From Ignavibacteria bacterium (lineage in GTDB: Bacteria > Bacteroidota > Ignavibacteria > Tepidaquicellales > Tepidaquicellaceae), in the NCBI GenBank assembly GCA_018058125.1, contig JAGPCH010000003.1:1-17753 (forward strand): DNA of 17,753 nucleotides, written 5' to 3'. Below, piece by piece: positions 1 to 7,525 of this stretch (position 1 is its first letter; each line of letters opens with the position of its first letter). The notes under the pieces were generated by a model that saw only the letters and a list, made by a program, of their open reading frames with translations, made no database searches and was not told where the DNA came from. The position numbers were made by a program, and so were the translations under genes.

Positions 1-589
1 GAGTTATACCGGATGAAAGGATATAGCTGTAGAATATTGATTCAACGCCATATTTAAGAATGACAATAAATACAACGTTGCTGATAATGTTTATGAAAAA
101 CGTAAAAAGATTTATCAAAGCATATGTCTTCGATTCAAGTTTAGCCCGGAAGAGAAGCAGCGGGAATCTGTACAGAGTATCTATCAGCATCATTAAGCTG
201 AGGATCTGAACAAGGAATGAACTTTCATCTACAGGGGAAAATTTGAATAGCTCAGCAATGCTTCCCGAGTAAATGTATATAAAAGATGACAAGGCTGCAG
301 CTACTATAAATAAGAAGATCAGTGTTGACGAATAAACTTCGGCTTTGTCTTTTTCTCCCTTTTCATCTATAAAAAATTTCATGAAGGAAGTTTCCATTCC
401 GAACATGTAAACAACTCCCAGGAATAGTGACAATGACTGTACAAGAGTAAACAAACCTATCTGTTCGGGCGGGAAATACTTTGTATATAAAGGTATAAGT
501 AAAAAGCCAACTGATTTGTTAAGCATTATACCCAGTCCGTAGATCACTGTCTGTCTGAATAATTCCGAAATGTGCGATTTGGAATTCAT
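1..589 (-). CDS. Oligosaccharide flippase family protein (Wzx/MOP type), partial at left edge
   Basis: This open frame is read directly from the minus strand; it starts with ATG at 589-587 and runs off the left edge, so only about 196 N-terminal residues are present. The product begins MNSKSHISELFRQTVIYGLG and continues with alternating hydrophobic segments: LNKSVGFLLIPLYTKYF, a glycine/leucine-rich helix with VVYMFGMETSFMKFF, then three or more further membrane spans. The amphipathic start, the IPLYTKYFPPEQIGLFTL stretch and the GMETSFMKFF stretch are typical of polysaccharide flippases, which move lipid-linked sugar units across the inner membrane. Its ATG follows the TGA stop of the upstream glycosyltransferase gene with no gap, so the two are almost certainly co-transcribed and translationally coupled. 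O-antigen or capsule export is the likely role; the exact substrate cannot be told. Confidence 0.85.
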   Translation of the reverse strand, partial: MNSKSHISELFRQTVIYGLGIMLNKSVGFLLIPLYTKYFPPEQIGLFTLVQSLSLFLGVVYMFGMETSFMKFFIDEKGEKDKAEVYSSTLIFLFIVAAALSSFIYIYSGSIAELFKFSPVDESSFLVQILSLMMLIDTLYRFPLLLFRAKLESKTYALINLFTFFINIISNVVFIVILKYGVESIFYSYILSSGIT

Positions 590-1654
590 TCAGATCACAG
601 AATTTGATTTATAATATTCCAGCAACTTTTCATTTACCGAACGGAATGAATGATACTTTTCAGCCCACAGTCTTCCTTTCAGAGAGACTTCATTTCGTAA
701 AATTTCATTATCTATCAGCCGGATCATATTTTCTTTTAATGTATCTATGGTAGAATGTACAAATGGATTTTCTTTAACAAAAAAAAGATAATCTTCAGAG
801 AATTCCGTAAAGGTTGGTATTCCCATAGAAAGATTTTCCAGTGAGTTCTTACCGTAGCCAGAACCGCCATGTTCTCCCCCGACCTGATCGATTGCAAGAT
901 CACATCCGCTTTTTATCTCAAGAACTTTCTCTCTGTCTATATTCTCGAGCAGAATAAATTCTATTTGCCGTTCTTTTTCAATCTCCGAAATCACAGATAT
1001 TATTTTATCGGTACCTTTAAAAAGCCTGTTGGTAGGGGAATGTATGATCTTAATTTTATCATTGTTCTTTTTTCTGATCTCATACTTGCTGACGTCAAAT
1101 GGAAAGAATAAATAATTTATATTACTATGTATTGCAAGATGATCAAACTCTACAGTCAGATTCAGATCACTCATTTCATCGAGTTCACGGAATATGCCAC
1201 GCGTCCTCAGATCACTTCCGAAATAGCAGCATACAATTTTCTTTCCCCTTTTTTTAAGTTCCTTTGCAAATCTCAGATCTCTGAACAGATCCATTCCCCC
1301 GTCAAAATGATATATATCAAAGTCATAGAGATTTTTATCTTTTATCAGAGTTTCAATTTTACTTTTGTTTTTAATATCCCGAAGATCAAAATAAATTTTT
1401 TCAAAAATATTTTTCGCTTTAATGAATTTTAATCCGGATACTTCTGACTTACTGATCTTTGCGTCACGCCATTTCTTAGCACCGGTACCAGAAGGTAATT
1501 CAATTCCAAGGCTTATGTCTTCTTCAAAATTAAGTGTATTCTTAAACATAGTAACGAGATTGGATCTGTCACCTGCAGCTCTGTGCATTTTCACAAAGTC
1601 CAGAGGCATACCGGCAAAATTCTGAGGTGCTATGTGCAGTATATTTTTTGGCAA
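590..1654 (-). CDS. GT-B-type glycosyltransferase (family 1/4-like)
   Basis: A 354-residue protein with no signal peptide or membrane span, consistent with a cytoplasmic sugar transferase acting on a lipid-linked glycan. It opens with a GT-B-style first strand (KNILHIAPQNFAGMP) and has the linker-type strand IKIIHSPTNRLFKGTD near the domain junction. Its C-terminal nucleotide-sugar site (about residues 258-278) reads GGSGYGKNSLENLSMG, which matches the end of the EX7E region of GT4-like enzymes. The second Glu is present, but the residue eight positions before it is Ser, so the motif is incomplete. The start is TTG: an in-frame TAA lies a few codons upstream and no ATG is available before the first beta strand. 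An 8-bp inverted repeat lies just upstream. Donor and acceptor are unknown. The gene abuts the flippase gene (TGA then ATG). Confidence 0.82.
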   Translation of the reverse strand: MPKNILHIAPQNFAGMPLDFVKMHRAAGDRSNLVTMFKNTLNFEEDISLGIELPSGTGAKKWRDAKISKSEVSGLKFIKAKNIFEKIYFDLRDIKNKSKIETLIKDKNLYDFDIYHFDGGMDLFRDLRFAKELKKRGKKIVCCYFGSDLRTRGIFRELDEMSDLNLTVEFDHLAIHSNINYLFFPFDVSKYEIRKKNNDKIKIIHSPTNRLFKGTDKIISVISEIEKERQIEFILLENIDREKVLEIKSGCDLAIDQVGGEHGGSGYGKNSLENLSMGIPTFTEFSEDYLFFVKENPFVHSTIDTLKENMIRLIDNEILRNEVSLKGRLWAEKYHSFRSVNEKLLEYYKSNSVI

Positions 1655-1658
1655 TCTT

Positions 1659-1679
1659 ATAATTTGAATTACAAATTAT
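1659..1679. promoter_or_regulatory. Inverted repeat in leader of the glycosyltransferase gene
   Basis: ATAATTTG (1659-1666) and CAAATTAT (1672-1679) are perfect reverse complements separated by AATTA. The repeat begins five bases upstream of the TTG start at 1654. It could be an operator or an mRNA hairpin near the initiation site. It is made of A/T except for one G/C pair, so chance formation in this AT-rich spacer is possible. The rest of the 219-base spacer (1655-1873), which separates divergent genes, shows no clear promoter consensus. Confidence 0.3.
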
Positions 1680-1873
1680 TTAAATAGATTGAGAGATAAA
1701 ACATAAAAGAAATTTCTAGAACATTGGATTTCATGAGTTTATCGGAAAAAATATCCGGTCATGCAAGTAAAATTTCAAATTGCCGAAGTCATGTCTGTTT
1801 GTTTCATCTGATAAATATTATAAGTAATTTAGTTCTGTAAAAACCATATAAATTTCTTTTTAAAAATAATCAT

Positions 1874-2209
1874 ATGATCTATCACATTACAAATAAATCT
1901 ATCCGGGATAAAGTTTACAGAAATAATTCTTTCCGTACAGGATCTCTTGAAACAGAGGGATTTATTCATTGCTCACCCAGAGAAAAGATCTTAGAAGTTG
2001 CAAATAATTTTTACAAAGGCCAGAAGGATCTGCTCCTGCTTTGCATAGATGAATCCAGAGTTAAAAGTAAAATTGTCAGGGAAGATCTGTATGGGCACGG
2101 GTATGAGTTTCCGCATATTTATGGTGAGTTGAATCTTGATGCAATTACGGAAATTTCGGATTTTACTTGCGGGGAGGACGGATTATTTGTTTTACCCGGA
2201 AATGTCTAA
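1874..2209 (+). CDS. DUF952 domain-containing protein
   Basis: A 111-residue soluble protein that fits the whole length of the DUF952 family. Visible family motifs are IYHIT at the N-terminus (residues 2-6), SLETEGFIHCS (24-34), NNFYKGQKDLLLLCID (44-59) and FPHIYGELNLDAI (79-91). The conserved His residues of IYHIT, FIHCS and FPHIYG suggest a compact catalytic or ligand-binding fold, but the family has no established reaction. It is the only plus-strand gene in the left half and stands apart from the polysaccharide genes. Its TAA stop at 2207-2209 overlaps the TAG stop of the convergent amidohydrolase gene within CTAA. No Shine-Dalgarno site is seen before the ATG. Confidence 0.9.
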   Translation: MIYHITNKSIRDKVYRNNSFRTGSLETEGFIHCSPREKILEVANNFYKGQKDLLLLCIDESRVKSKIVREDLYGHGYEFPHIYGELNLDAITEISDFTCGEDGLFVLPGNV

Positions 2210-2937
2210 CTGTTCATCAGTCTGAGTATGTTACCGGAAAATATCAGATCCTTATCTGATGCAGGTATATCAAGACTTTCAACAATCGGAATGTAAGTCA
2301 GCGGCAGTCCGAGATTATAATCACTTCCGAAAATTATTTTTTCCGCACCGACAGTCCGCACAACTTTATTAACAAAATAAAATTCACGAACTGACTCAGT
2401 ACCGAGATAAACATTTTTATACTTTTTATCTCTCACTGTTTCAGCGCATTCCAGATAGATCGAAGGCTGATCCCCGCCAAGATGAGCAAGAATTAAAATC
2501 AGGTCAGGATACTTTTCAGTAAGCTCCAAGGGGAACTTATAGCTTGCTATCTCCTGCCATCTTCCGCAGTGTACGACTACAGGTTTTTTATTTTCGGATG
2601 CAAGTTTCATATACTTATCAAAGGAATCATCAGTAATCCTTTTTCTCTGAATCGAAGGATGTACTTTGAACAGAGATATCCTGTCAAGATTAATTTCAAG
2701 AAAATTGTCAAGCTCCCTGTCTTCCGGATCTATCCATGCATTAAAATAAAATTTAAAATCAGAGTTATCTATTGTTTCATTAAATAATGTCTTATTCCCT
2801 GTCTCATCCGTCGGCATACAAACAGCCGCATAGACTCCGGAAGATTTCATGACATCAATCGCTTCTTCAACGGTAGATTCATAATTGAAAAAAATATTAC
2901 TCCATTTGCCAATATGTATATGTGAATCTATTATCAT
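2206..2937 (-). CDS. Amidohydrolase family protein (Amidohydro_2, TIM-barrel metal enzyme)
   Basis: A 243-residue cytoplasmic protein with the metal-site pattern of the amidohydrolase superfamily. It has DSHIHIG at the start (His6, His8), VVVHCGRW (His123), LILAHLGG (His152) and IIFGSDYNLG (Asp206). These are the HxH, strand-5 or -6 His residues and strand-8 Asp expected for a one- or two-metal TIM barrel. The length is short for the family (often about 280-300) but all core motifs are present. Close families include hydrolases and ACMSD-like decarboxylases, so the substrate is open. It lies nine bases after the epimerase gene and is likely co-transcribed with it, which suggests work on a sugar or small metabolite, but this is inference. 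Its stop overlaps that of the convergent DUF952 gene. Confidence 0.85.
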   Translation of the reverse strand: MIIDSHIHIGKWSNIFFNYESTVEEAIDVMKSSGVYAAVCMPTDETGNKTLFNETIDNSDFKFYFNAWIDPEDRELDNFLEINLDRISLFKVHPSIQRKRITDDSFDKYMKLASENKKPVVVHCGRWQEIASYKFPLELTEKYPDLILILAHLGGDQPSIYLECAETVRDKKYKNVYLGTESVREFYFVNKVVRTVGAEKIIFGSDYNLGLPLTYIPIVESLDIPASDKDLIFSGNILRLMNS

Positions 2938-2946
2938 TTATGCAGA

Positions 2947-3915
2947 TTATTTATTCAGATTTTTTTTATACCAGTTATAAGTTTTCAGGATTCCCTCATT
3001 GAGATCAACTTTCGGGAAGAAACCGAGGAGCTCTTTTGCTTTTTCGATACTCGGGATCCTTAGTTCAACATCAACATAATTTTTCGGAATGTAAACTATT
3101 TTCGATTTTGATTTTGTAATAGTGACAATTTTTTCAGCAAGAGATGATATAGTAATAGTACCTTTAGGATTACCGATATTTATAACTTCTCCGATAGCCT
3201 TCTTACTTGTAAGACAAAGTTCCACGCCGCTTATCATATCATCAATATAACACCACGACCGTATCTGATCGCCGTCACCGTGTATCTGAATATCTTTTTT
3301 ATTAACTACATTTTTTATAAAGATCTGAATAGCGCCTTCTCCGACCTGTCCGGGACCATAAATATTGAAAGGTCTGATCGTAACAACCGGGTAGCCATGT
3401 TGCTTGTAATAGCTGTGTAAAATATGTTCACCCGCAACTTTGCTGATAGAATATGTCCATCTTGCCTCACCCACCGGAGCAAAATTAGTTGAAGATTTTT
3501 CCGTTGATTTATATGCATAGGCACCGAGAACTTCGCTTGTAGAAAAATCAAGCACTCTTTCGAGTTTAGCGGAATATTTTTCAAGAGCTTTAAGCAGATT
3601 CAGCGTACCGTTAATGTTCACATCAAGAGTTCTTACAGGATTTATTATCACAGTATCTATACCGGCTATTGCCGCCATATGCACTACAATCTGCGGCTTA
3701 AAATCTTCGCAGGTTTTCTTAAGAGAATCAAGATTGAGTATATCATCTTTTACTATCCTGAGATTTTTCGAACTGATCTTTTTATTACTAATAGAGTCGC
3801 GGGCAAAGTTATCATATATAAGTATCTCATTATCATTTATGAGCTTTTGAGCAAGCGTACTTCCGATGAATCCGGCTCCTCCTGTTAACAATATTCTTTT
3901 ATTTTTTATATTCAA
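2947..3915 (-). CDS. NAD-dependent epimerase/dehydratase (extended SDR, nucleotide-sugar type)
   Basis: A 322-residue extended short-chain dehydrogenase. The Rossmann motif TGGAGFIG is at residues 11-18, with an acidic cofactor residue at Asp36 (IYDN) that favours NAD. The catalytic set is STSE (125-128) and YSISK (Tyr155, Lys159). RPFNIYGPGQVGEG and the HGDGDQIRSWCYIDD segment are typical of nucleotide-sugar epimerases, 4,6-dehydratases and UDP-glucuronate decarboxylases. The last group is a reasonable guess from the STSEV and RPFNIYGPGQ motifs, but the exact reaction is not fixed. The start is TTG: an in-frame TAA lies just upstream, so no longer frame exists, and the Rossmann strand begins at residue 7. 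It lies 11 bases after the acyltransferase gene, within the same polysaccharide operon. Confidence 0.9.
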   Translation of the reverse strand: MNIKNKRILLTGGAGFIGSTLAQKLINDNEILIYDNFARDSISNKKISSKNLRIVKDDILNLDSLKKTCEDFKPQIVVHMAAIAGIDTVIINPVRTLDVNINGTLNLLKALEKYSAKLERVLDFSTSEVLGAYAYKSTEKSSTNFAPVGEARWTYSISKVAGEHILHSYYKQHGYPVVTIRPFNIYGPGQVGEGAIQIFIKNVVNKKDIQIHGDGDQIRSWCYIDDMISGVELCLTSKKAIGEVINIGNPKGTITISSLAEKIVTITKSKSKIVYIPKNYVDVELRIPSIEKAKELLGFFPKVDLNEGILKTYNWYKKNLNK

Positions 3916-3926
3916 GTGTGATTAAT

Positions 3927-4910
3927 TTAATTTAGCAAATTCAATTCAAACGTCTTTCTCAGAAATCCGTCAGCAAGAAATTTTTTCTTAAAGCCGAATA
4001 ATCCTTCTATTAGCACACCGTTGGAATCTGATGTACCAATATCATAATATTTAAAACCATTTTCCTTTGACCACTCTATGGATTTATACAATAATATTTC
4101 TGAAACTCTTTTCATTTTATATTTCTCATCCCCTGCCAGATAAAAATTAAGAATTATCTCTTTATTAATTCTGAACAATACACAGACAGCTGCCGGAGAA
4201 GAATCCGAATACGCGGTAAAAAAGACTATATCCTTATTAAGTTTTTTTATCAGATAAAAAAGTTCATCACATGAATGTGTAGGTGTCACATTTTTTAATT
4301 TTCTGTTTTCAAACAATATGCTGTAATACTCTTTAAAGCTTGATTCGTTTAACTTATCATTAACAATTTCAACATTAATGTTTTTATCGGATTTTTTTAT
4401 CGAACGCTTTTTAGGTCCCGATATTTTTTTAAATTCAAATTCACTCAGGTCAATGATGTTTGTTATAGAAATTGAATTAACTGAAAAGCCGGATTTCAGC
4501 AGCGCGTATTCCGTTTCCTCATTCCGGTCAAAATTATAAAGGAATGGTGGGTTTTTAAGCAAACAATTTGAAAAATTATTTATTCTGAGATAAGTCTTAA
4601 AGCTTTTGATAATTTCAAAATAATTCAGCAGGTCAGTATTCTTCTTCCATAAAAAACCTCCGTTGCTTACCCCGTCACAGGATACAAATGTATTTGTTCC
4701 GTCCAGATACTTTTCGCACCCAATCATTACGGCAAGAATCTTTTTAGATTCCGACTCCCTGAATTTCAAATGATGCCATTTTATTTCTTTATTAAAGACG
4801 TCATTATATGAATTGAAACTGAAATCAAAAAATAAATTATACTGATTTCTGAGAAACTCTTTCCATTCAAGATCTTTTTCTATGTCCGTAACTCTTATTA
4901 CATTTATCAT
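3927..4910 (-). CDS. FemAB/GNAT-fold acyltransferase (BioF2-like, Acetyltransf_6)
   Basis: A 327-residue soluble protein without a signal peptide. The C-terminal half has the pattern of FemAB-like GNAT transferases: a basic linker (GPKKRSIKKSDK), SSPAAVCVLFRINKEI, a helix rich in charged residues (KRVSEILLYKSIEWSKENG), then YYDIGTSD (288-295) followed by GLFGFKKKF. This resembles the YxDxG...LxxFKxKFG signature of the peptidoglycan/polysaccharide-associated acyltransferase group (PF13480 type). The N-terminal half is less conserved. Members often sit in exopolysaccharide or lipid-linked sugar clusters and add acyl or aminoacyl groups. Neighbours here (GT39, SDR, flippase) support a role in decorating an amino sugar. 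It lies 3 bases after the GT39 gene. The transferred group is unknown. Confidence 0.75.
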   Translation of the reverse strand: MINVIRVTDIEKDLEWKEFLRNQYNLFFDFSFNSYNDVFNKEIKWHHLKFRESESKKILAVMIGCEKYLDGTNTFVSCDGVSNGGFLWKKNTDLLNYFEIIKSFKTYLRINNFSNCLLKNPPFLYNFDRNEETEYALLKSGFSVNSISITNIIDLSEFEFKKISGPKKRSIKKSDKNINVEIVNDKLNESSFKEYYSILFENRKLKNVTPTHSCDELFYLIKKLNKDIVFFTAYSDSSPAAVCVLFRINKEIILNFYLAGDEKYKMKRVSEILLYKSIEWSKENGFKYYDIGTSDSNGVLIEGLFGFKKKFLADGFLRKTFELNLLN

Positions 4911-4913
4911 AAT

Positions 4914-6590
4914 TTATTTTCCATATAACTCGTATCCCCCGTCTTTCATTATTAATTTCATATTACCGGGAACGATTGAATCTGATGGCGGATATACCGC
5001 CCTGTTGATATAATCTTTTTCAAGTATCAGATAATAATCTTTATCGTTCATTTTACTGATCGAACCTGTAACATTATTGTCCTTCTTTGTATCAAACATA
5101 ACAATTTCATATTCCGGATTTTCCCAGTTCAGATTTGATCCGTTGAAATAAAAACTGAATTGAGGATTATGCCTGTAATTTGTACCTATATATATAATTT
5201 CCTTTCCGGGATGTGTTTGAATGTATTCGTGAACTCCTGACAGTTTGTACATATTCACCCAGTGAGGTACACTGAACAAATAGTACAAATTCACCGTGAC
5301 AAAGAAAATCAATATAAATATATAATAACTTTTTTTTAGTTCAATTTTATCTGCTAAATATTTTGCCGAAAGAAAAAATAAAAGTAAAATTGATATGACA
5401 ACTATAGCATCCACGAAAAAATTTTCCCTGAATATAAAATTTTTTATCTGAGGTCTGTATGTTTCGGATAAATACCATAATACATTCAGCAAAGTAAAAA
5501 AAATAAGCACTGTATTGTGAAGTATGTTTTTACCGGATAACTGTCTTATGTATAACGGTATCAGAAAACATCCGGGTACAAGGATCATAAGAACATAGAC
5601 TTCAAGTTTTGTTTTCAATAATGTAATTATGATCAATCCTGATATGAACCAGACCAATACAAATATTTTCTTCCAGTCGAGATTCTGATAATTCTTAAAA
5701 TCAAAAATTATTCCCGGAAACATGAGTATGCTGTATGGAATGATTGAGAAGAGATAATTAATATGGTAGAGTACTCCTGAACTTTTTTGATTGAATTCCA
5801 CCCCTTCTACGATTCTCTGATAAATATGAAATTTCAGAAAGTAATCTGTAAACGCTGTTCCGAAATTTACTAACATATAAAGATGCCATGGTAAAGCTAT
5901 TACAATTCCGATTGACGTCAGGACGATTAGATCTTTGAATTTGTAGCTGACCTTATCCCTTATGAGAAAATAACTTACGAATAAAACCAATGGTATGTAA
6001 AACCCTACAAGTATTTTTATCATAAGACACATTCCTAAGGAAACACCGCTGAATATCAGATATTTATAATCTTTTTTTTCATTAAACAAAAAGATAAGAT
6101 AGAAGGACAGAAGTATAAAAAAAGTATACGGATAATCGAATTGGAACCTCTGCGAAAACACAGCGAAGATAATGTTGCTGCAAAAGATAAGTGAAGCATA
6201 GAATCCGACAGAAGTAGAAAACAGAGTTTTTCCGATAAGCATCATCAGAAGCACACAAAGAAGGGAGAATACAAAAATAATTAATTTCAGCGATACGGAA
6301 TTTACTCCTGTAATGAGTGTAACTAAATATCCGATCCAGATCAGCAGCGGAGGATGAGAAGCAGAATAAAACCCTCCTACCGAGTGACTGCTTTGCTCAA
6401 AAAAATCGCCGTTAATATGAACCGATAGAACCCTTGTTGCATACATCCCCTCATCCCAGGGTTGAATATTAGAAGTTAAAATAGAAGGTAATTTTACGGC
6501 ACATAAAAAAACAACGAGAAAAAAAAATATTTTATAAAAATTTTTCCCGTTGTTTAAAAATTTTTCCAGTTTAAAGAATTGATCTGACAT
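4914..6590 (-). CDS. Glycosyltransferase family 39-like integral membrane protein (ArnT/PMT_2 type)
   Basis: A 558-residue multi-spanning membrane protein with about eleven hydrophobic helices across residues 20-440. The first periplasmic loop carries QPWDEGMYATR with Asp46-Glu47, the acidic pair expected at the active site of GT-C enzymes that use polyprenyl-phosphate sugars. QRFQFDYPYTFFILL, LMIKILVGFYIPL and the helix-loop order also match PMT_2/ArnT-like proteins. The last 110-120 residues form a soluble tail beginning near WVNMYKLSGVHEYIQ, as in ArnT. The likely role is transfer of a sugar from a lipid carrier to a lipid, glycan or protein on the outer face of the inner membrane. It follows a PorV-like gene by 19 bases and precedes the acyltransferase gene by 3. 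The acceptor is not deducible. Confidence 0.88.
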   Translation of the reverse strand: MSDQFFKLEKFLNNGKNFYKIFFFLVVFLCAVKLPSILTSNIQPWDEGMYATRVLSVHINGDFFEQSSHSVGGFYSASHPPLLIWIGYLVTLITGVNSVSLKLIIFVFSLLCVLLMMLIGKTLFSTSVGFYASLIFCSNIIFAVFSQRFQFDYPYTFFILLSFYLIFLFNEKKDYKYLIFSGVSLGMCLMIKILVGFYIPLVLFVSYFLIRDKVSYKFKDLIVLTSIGIVIALPWHLYMLVNFGTAFTDYFLKFHIYQRIVEGVEFNQKSSGVLYHINYLFSIIPYSILMFPGIIFDFKNYQNLDWKKIFVLVWFISGLIIITLLKTKLEVYVLMILVPGCFLIPLYIRQLSGKNILHNTVLIFFTLLNVLWYLSETYRPQIKNFIFRENFFVDAIVVISILLLFFLSAKYLADKIELKKSYYIFILIFFVTVNLYYLFSVPHWVNMYKLSGVHEYIQTHPGKEIIYIGTNYRHNPQFSFYFNGSNLNWENPEYEIVMFDTKKDNNVTGSISKMNDKDYYLILEKDYINRAVYPPSDSIVPGNMKLIMKDGGYELYGK

Positions 6591-6609
6591 AATTTCAGAT
6601 AAAATATTA

Positions 6610-7524
6610 TCAGAAATTTATCCCCAGAGAGATCGAATTACCGGTTCCAAAATCATTATTAAATGGTACAAAAGCATAATCGAGATATACGGCTTTATAT
6701 TTGAATCCTACTCCGGTTGTGAAGCCTCTGTTTTCATATGAAGTCTGATATCCCAGTCTCAAAAAAGCAAAATCCTTGTATCCGAGTTCTCCGCCGGTAT
6801 TTAGATGAAATGTTCCTCCGTCCAGTACCTTAAATCCTTCGAGAGCAATATCATAGCTGAACTGATCTTTTTTTCCTTTATAACTTCCGCCTAATCTTAC
6901 AAGAGAAGGAAGTGTCGAACTGGCATTTTTCAGATCATCCATAGATCCGATATTTGCAAAGACCAGAGCAATGCTTAAATTATCCTTAACATAATTCGAG
7001 CCAAAATCAAAAGCTAATCCATTTGCTTCATCCACATATATTTTTTCATAAAGATATTTTCCGGTAATGCCAAGAGATAAATTCGGAGTTACTTTATATC
7101 CGAAAGATAATCCGGTGGAAAGATTTCTTGTATCAAAATTTCCGATAGAAGCTCCGGGTATCTGTCTTATTTCAATATCATTTACGCTTGTAGTAAAAAA
7201 TCCTATACCCATTGAAACATCTTCTCCCAGCGGAAATTTAACTGCTATATAATCTGTATACAGATCCTGAGATGTTCCGTTGTGCATTAATATGACATTA
7301 CTTTTTACACCGAAGTTAAGTCTGGCAGGATTATAAACGTATGCTGTCGCATCTTCTGAAACAGATGAAAAGGCATCTCCCATGGCAATCGCTCTGGCGC
7401 TGACTCCTAGCTTAAGGAATGTCAGTCCGGTATTTCCAGAGCCGTCATTCTGAGAAAATGTATCAGCCGAATAAAAGCCTGATAAAAAGATTATTACTGT
7501 TAATATTTTATTCTTAAAGTTCAT
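6610..7524 (-). CDS. PorV/PorQ family outer-membrane protein (second of two)
   Basis: A 304-residue exported beta-barrel protein. The signal peptide spans about residues 1-25 (KNKILTVIIFLSGFYSA, then DTFSQ). The mature start GLTFLKLGVSARAIAMGDAF (33-52) and the following SEDATAYVYNPARL are the hallmark of the PorV/PorQ (UPF0164-like) family. The rest alternates strands such as YTDYIAVKFPLGEDVSMGIG and ends with the barrel-like strand SLGINF. PorV shuttles T9SS cargo at the outer membrane and PorQ is part of the attachment complex, so a T9SS role is likely. It starts one base after the stop of its paralogue and is surely in the same transcript. The GT39 gene follows after 19 bases. Which member (V or Q) it is cannot be decided from sequence alone. 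Confidence 0.88.
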   Translation of the reverse strand: MNFKNKILTVIIFLSGFYSADTFSQNDGSGNTGLTFLKLGVSARAIAMGDAFSSVSEDATAYVYNPARLNFGVKSNVILMHNGTSQDLYTDYIAVKFPLGEDVSMGIGFFTTSVNDIEIRQIPGASIGNFDTRNLSTGLSFGYKVTPNLSLGITGKYLYEKIYVDEANGLAFDFGSNYVKDNLSIALVFANIGSMDDLKNASSTLPSLVRLGGSYKGKKDQFSYDIALEGFKVLDGGTFHLNTGGELGYKDFAFLRLGYQTSYENRGFTTGVGFKYKAVYLDYAFVPFNNDFGTGNSISLGINF

Positions 7525-7525
7525 T

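Noticed and set aside
869..1625. Three plus-strand open frames inside the glycosyltransferase gene
   Set aside because: They lie antisense to a well-supported gene, have low-complexity Phe/Ile-rich products and show no domain or ribosome site.
3315..3584. Minus-strand open frame of 89 residues within the epimerase gene
   Set aside because: It is a shifted frame of the same strand; the SDR motifs are all in the longer frame.
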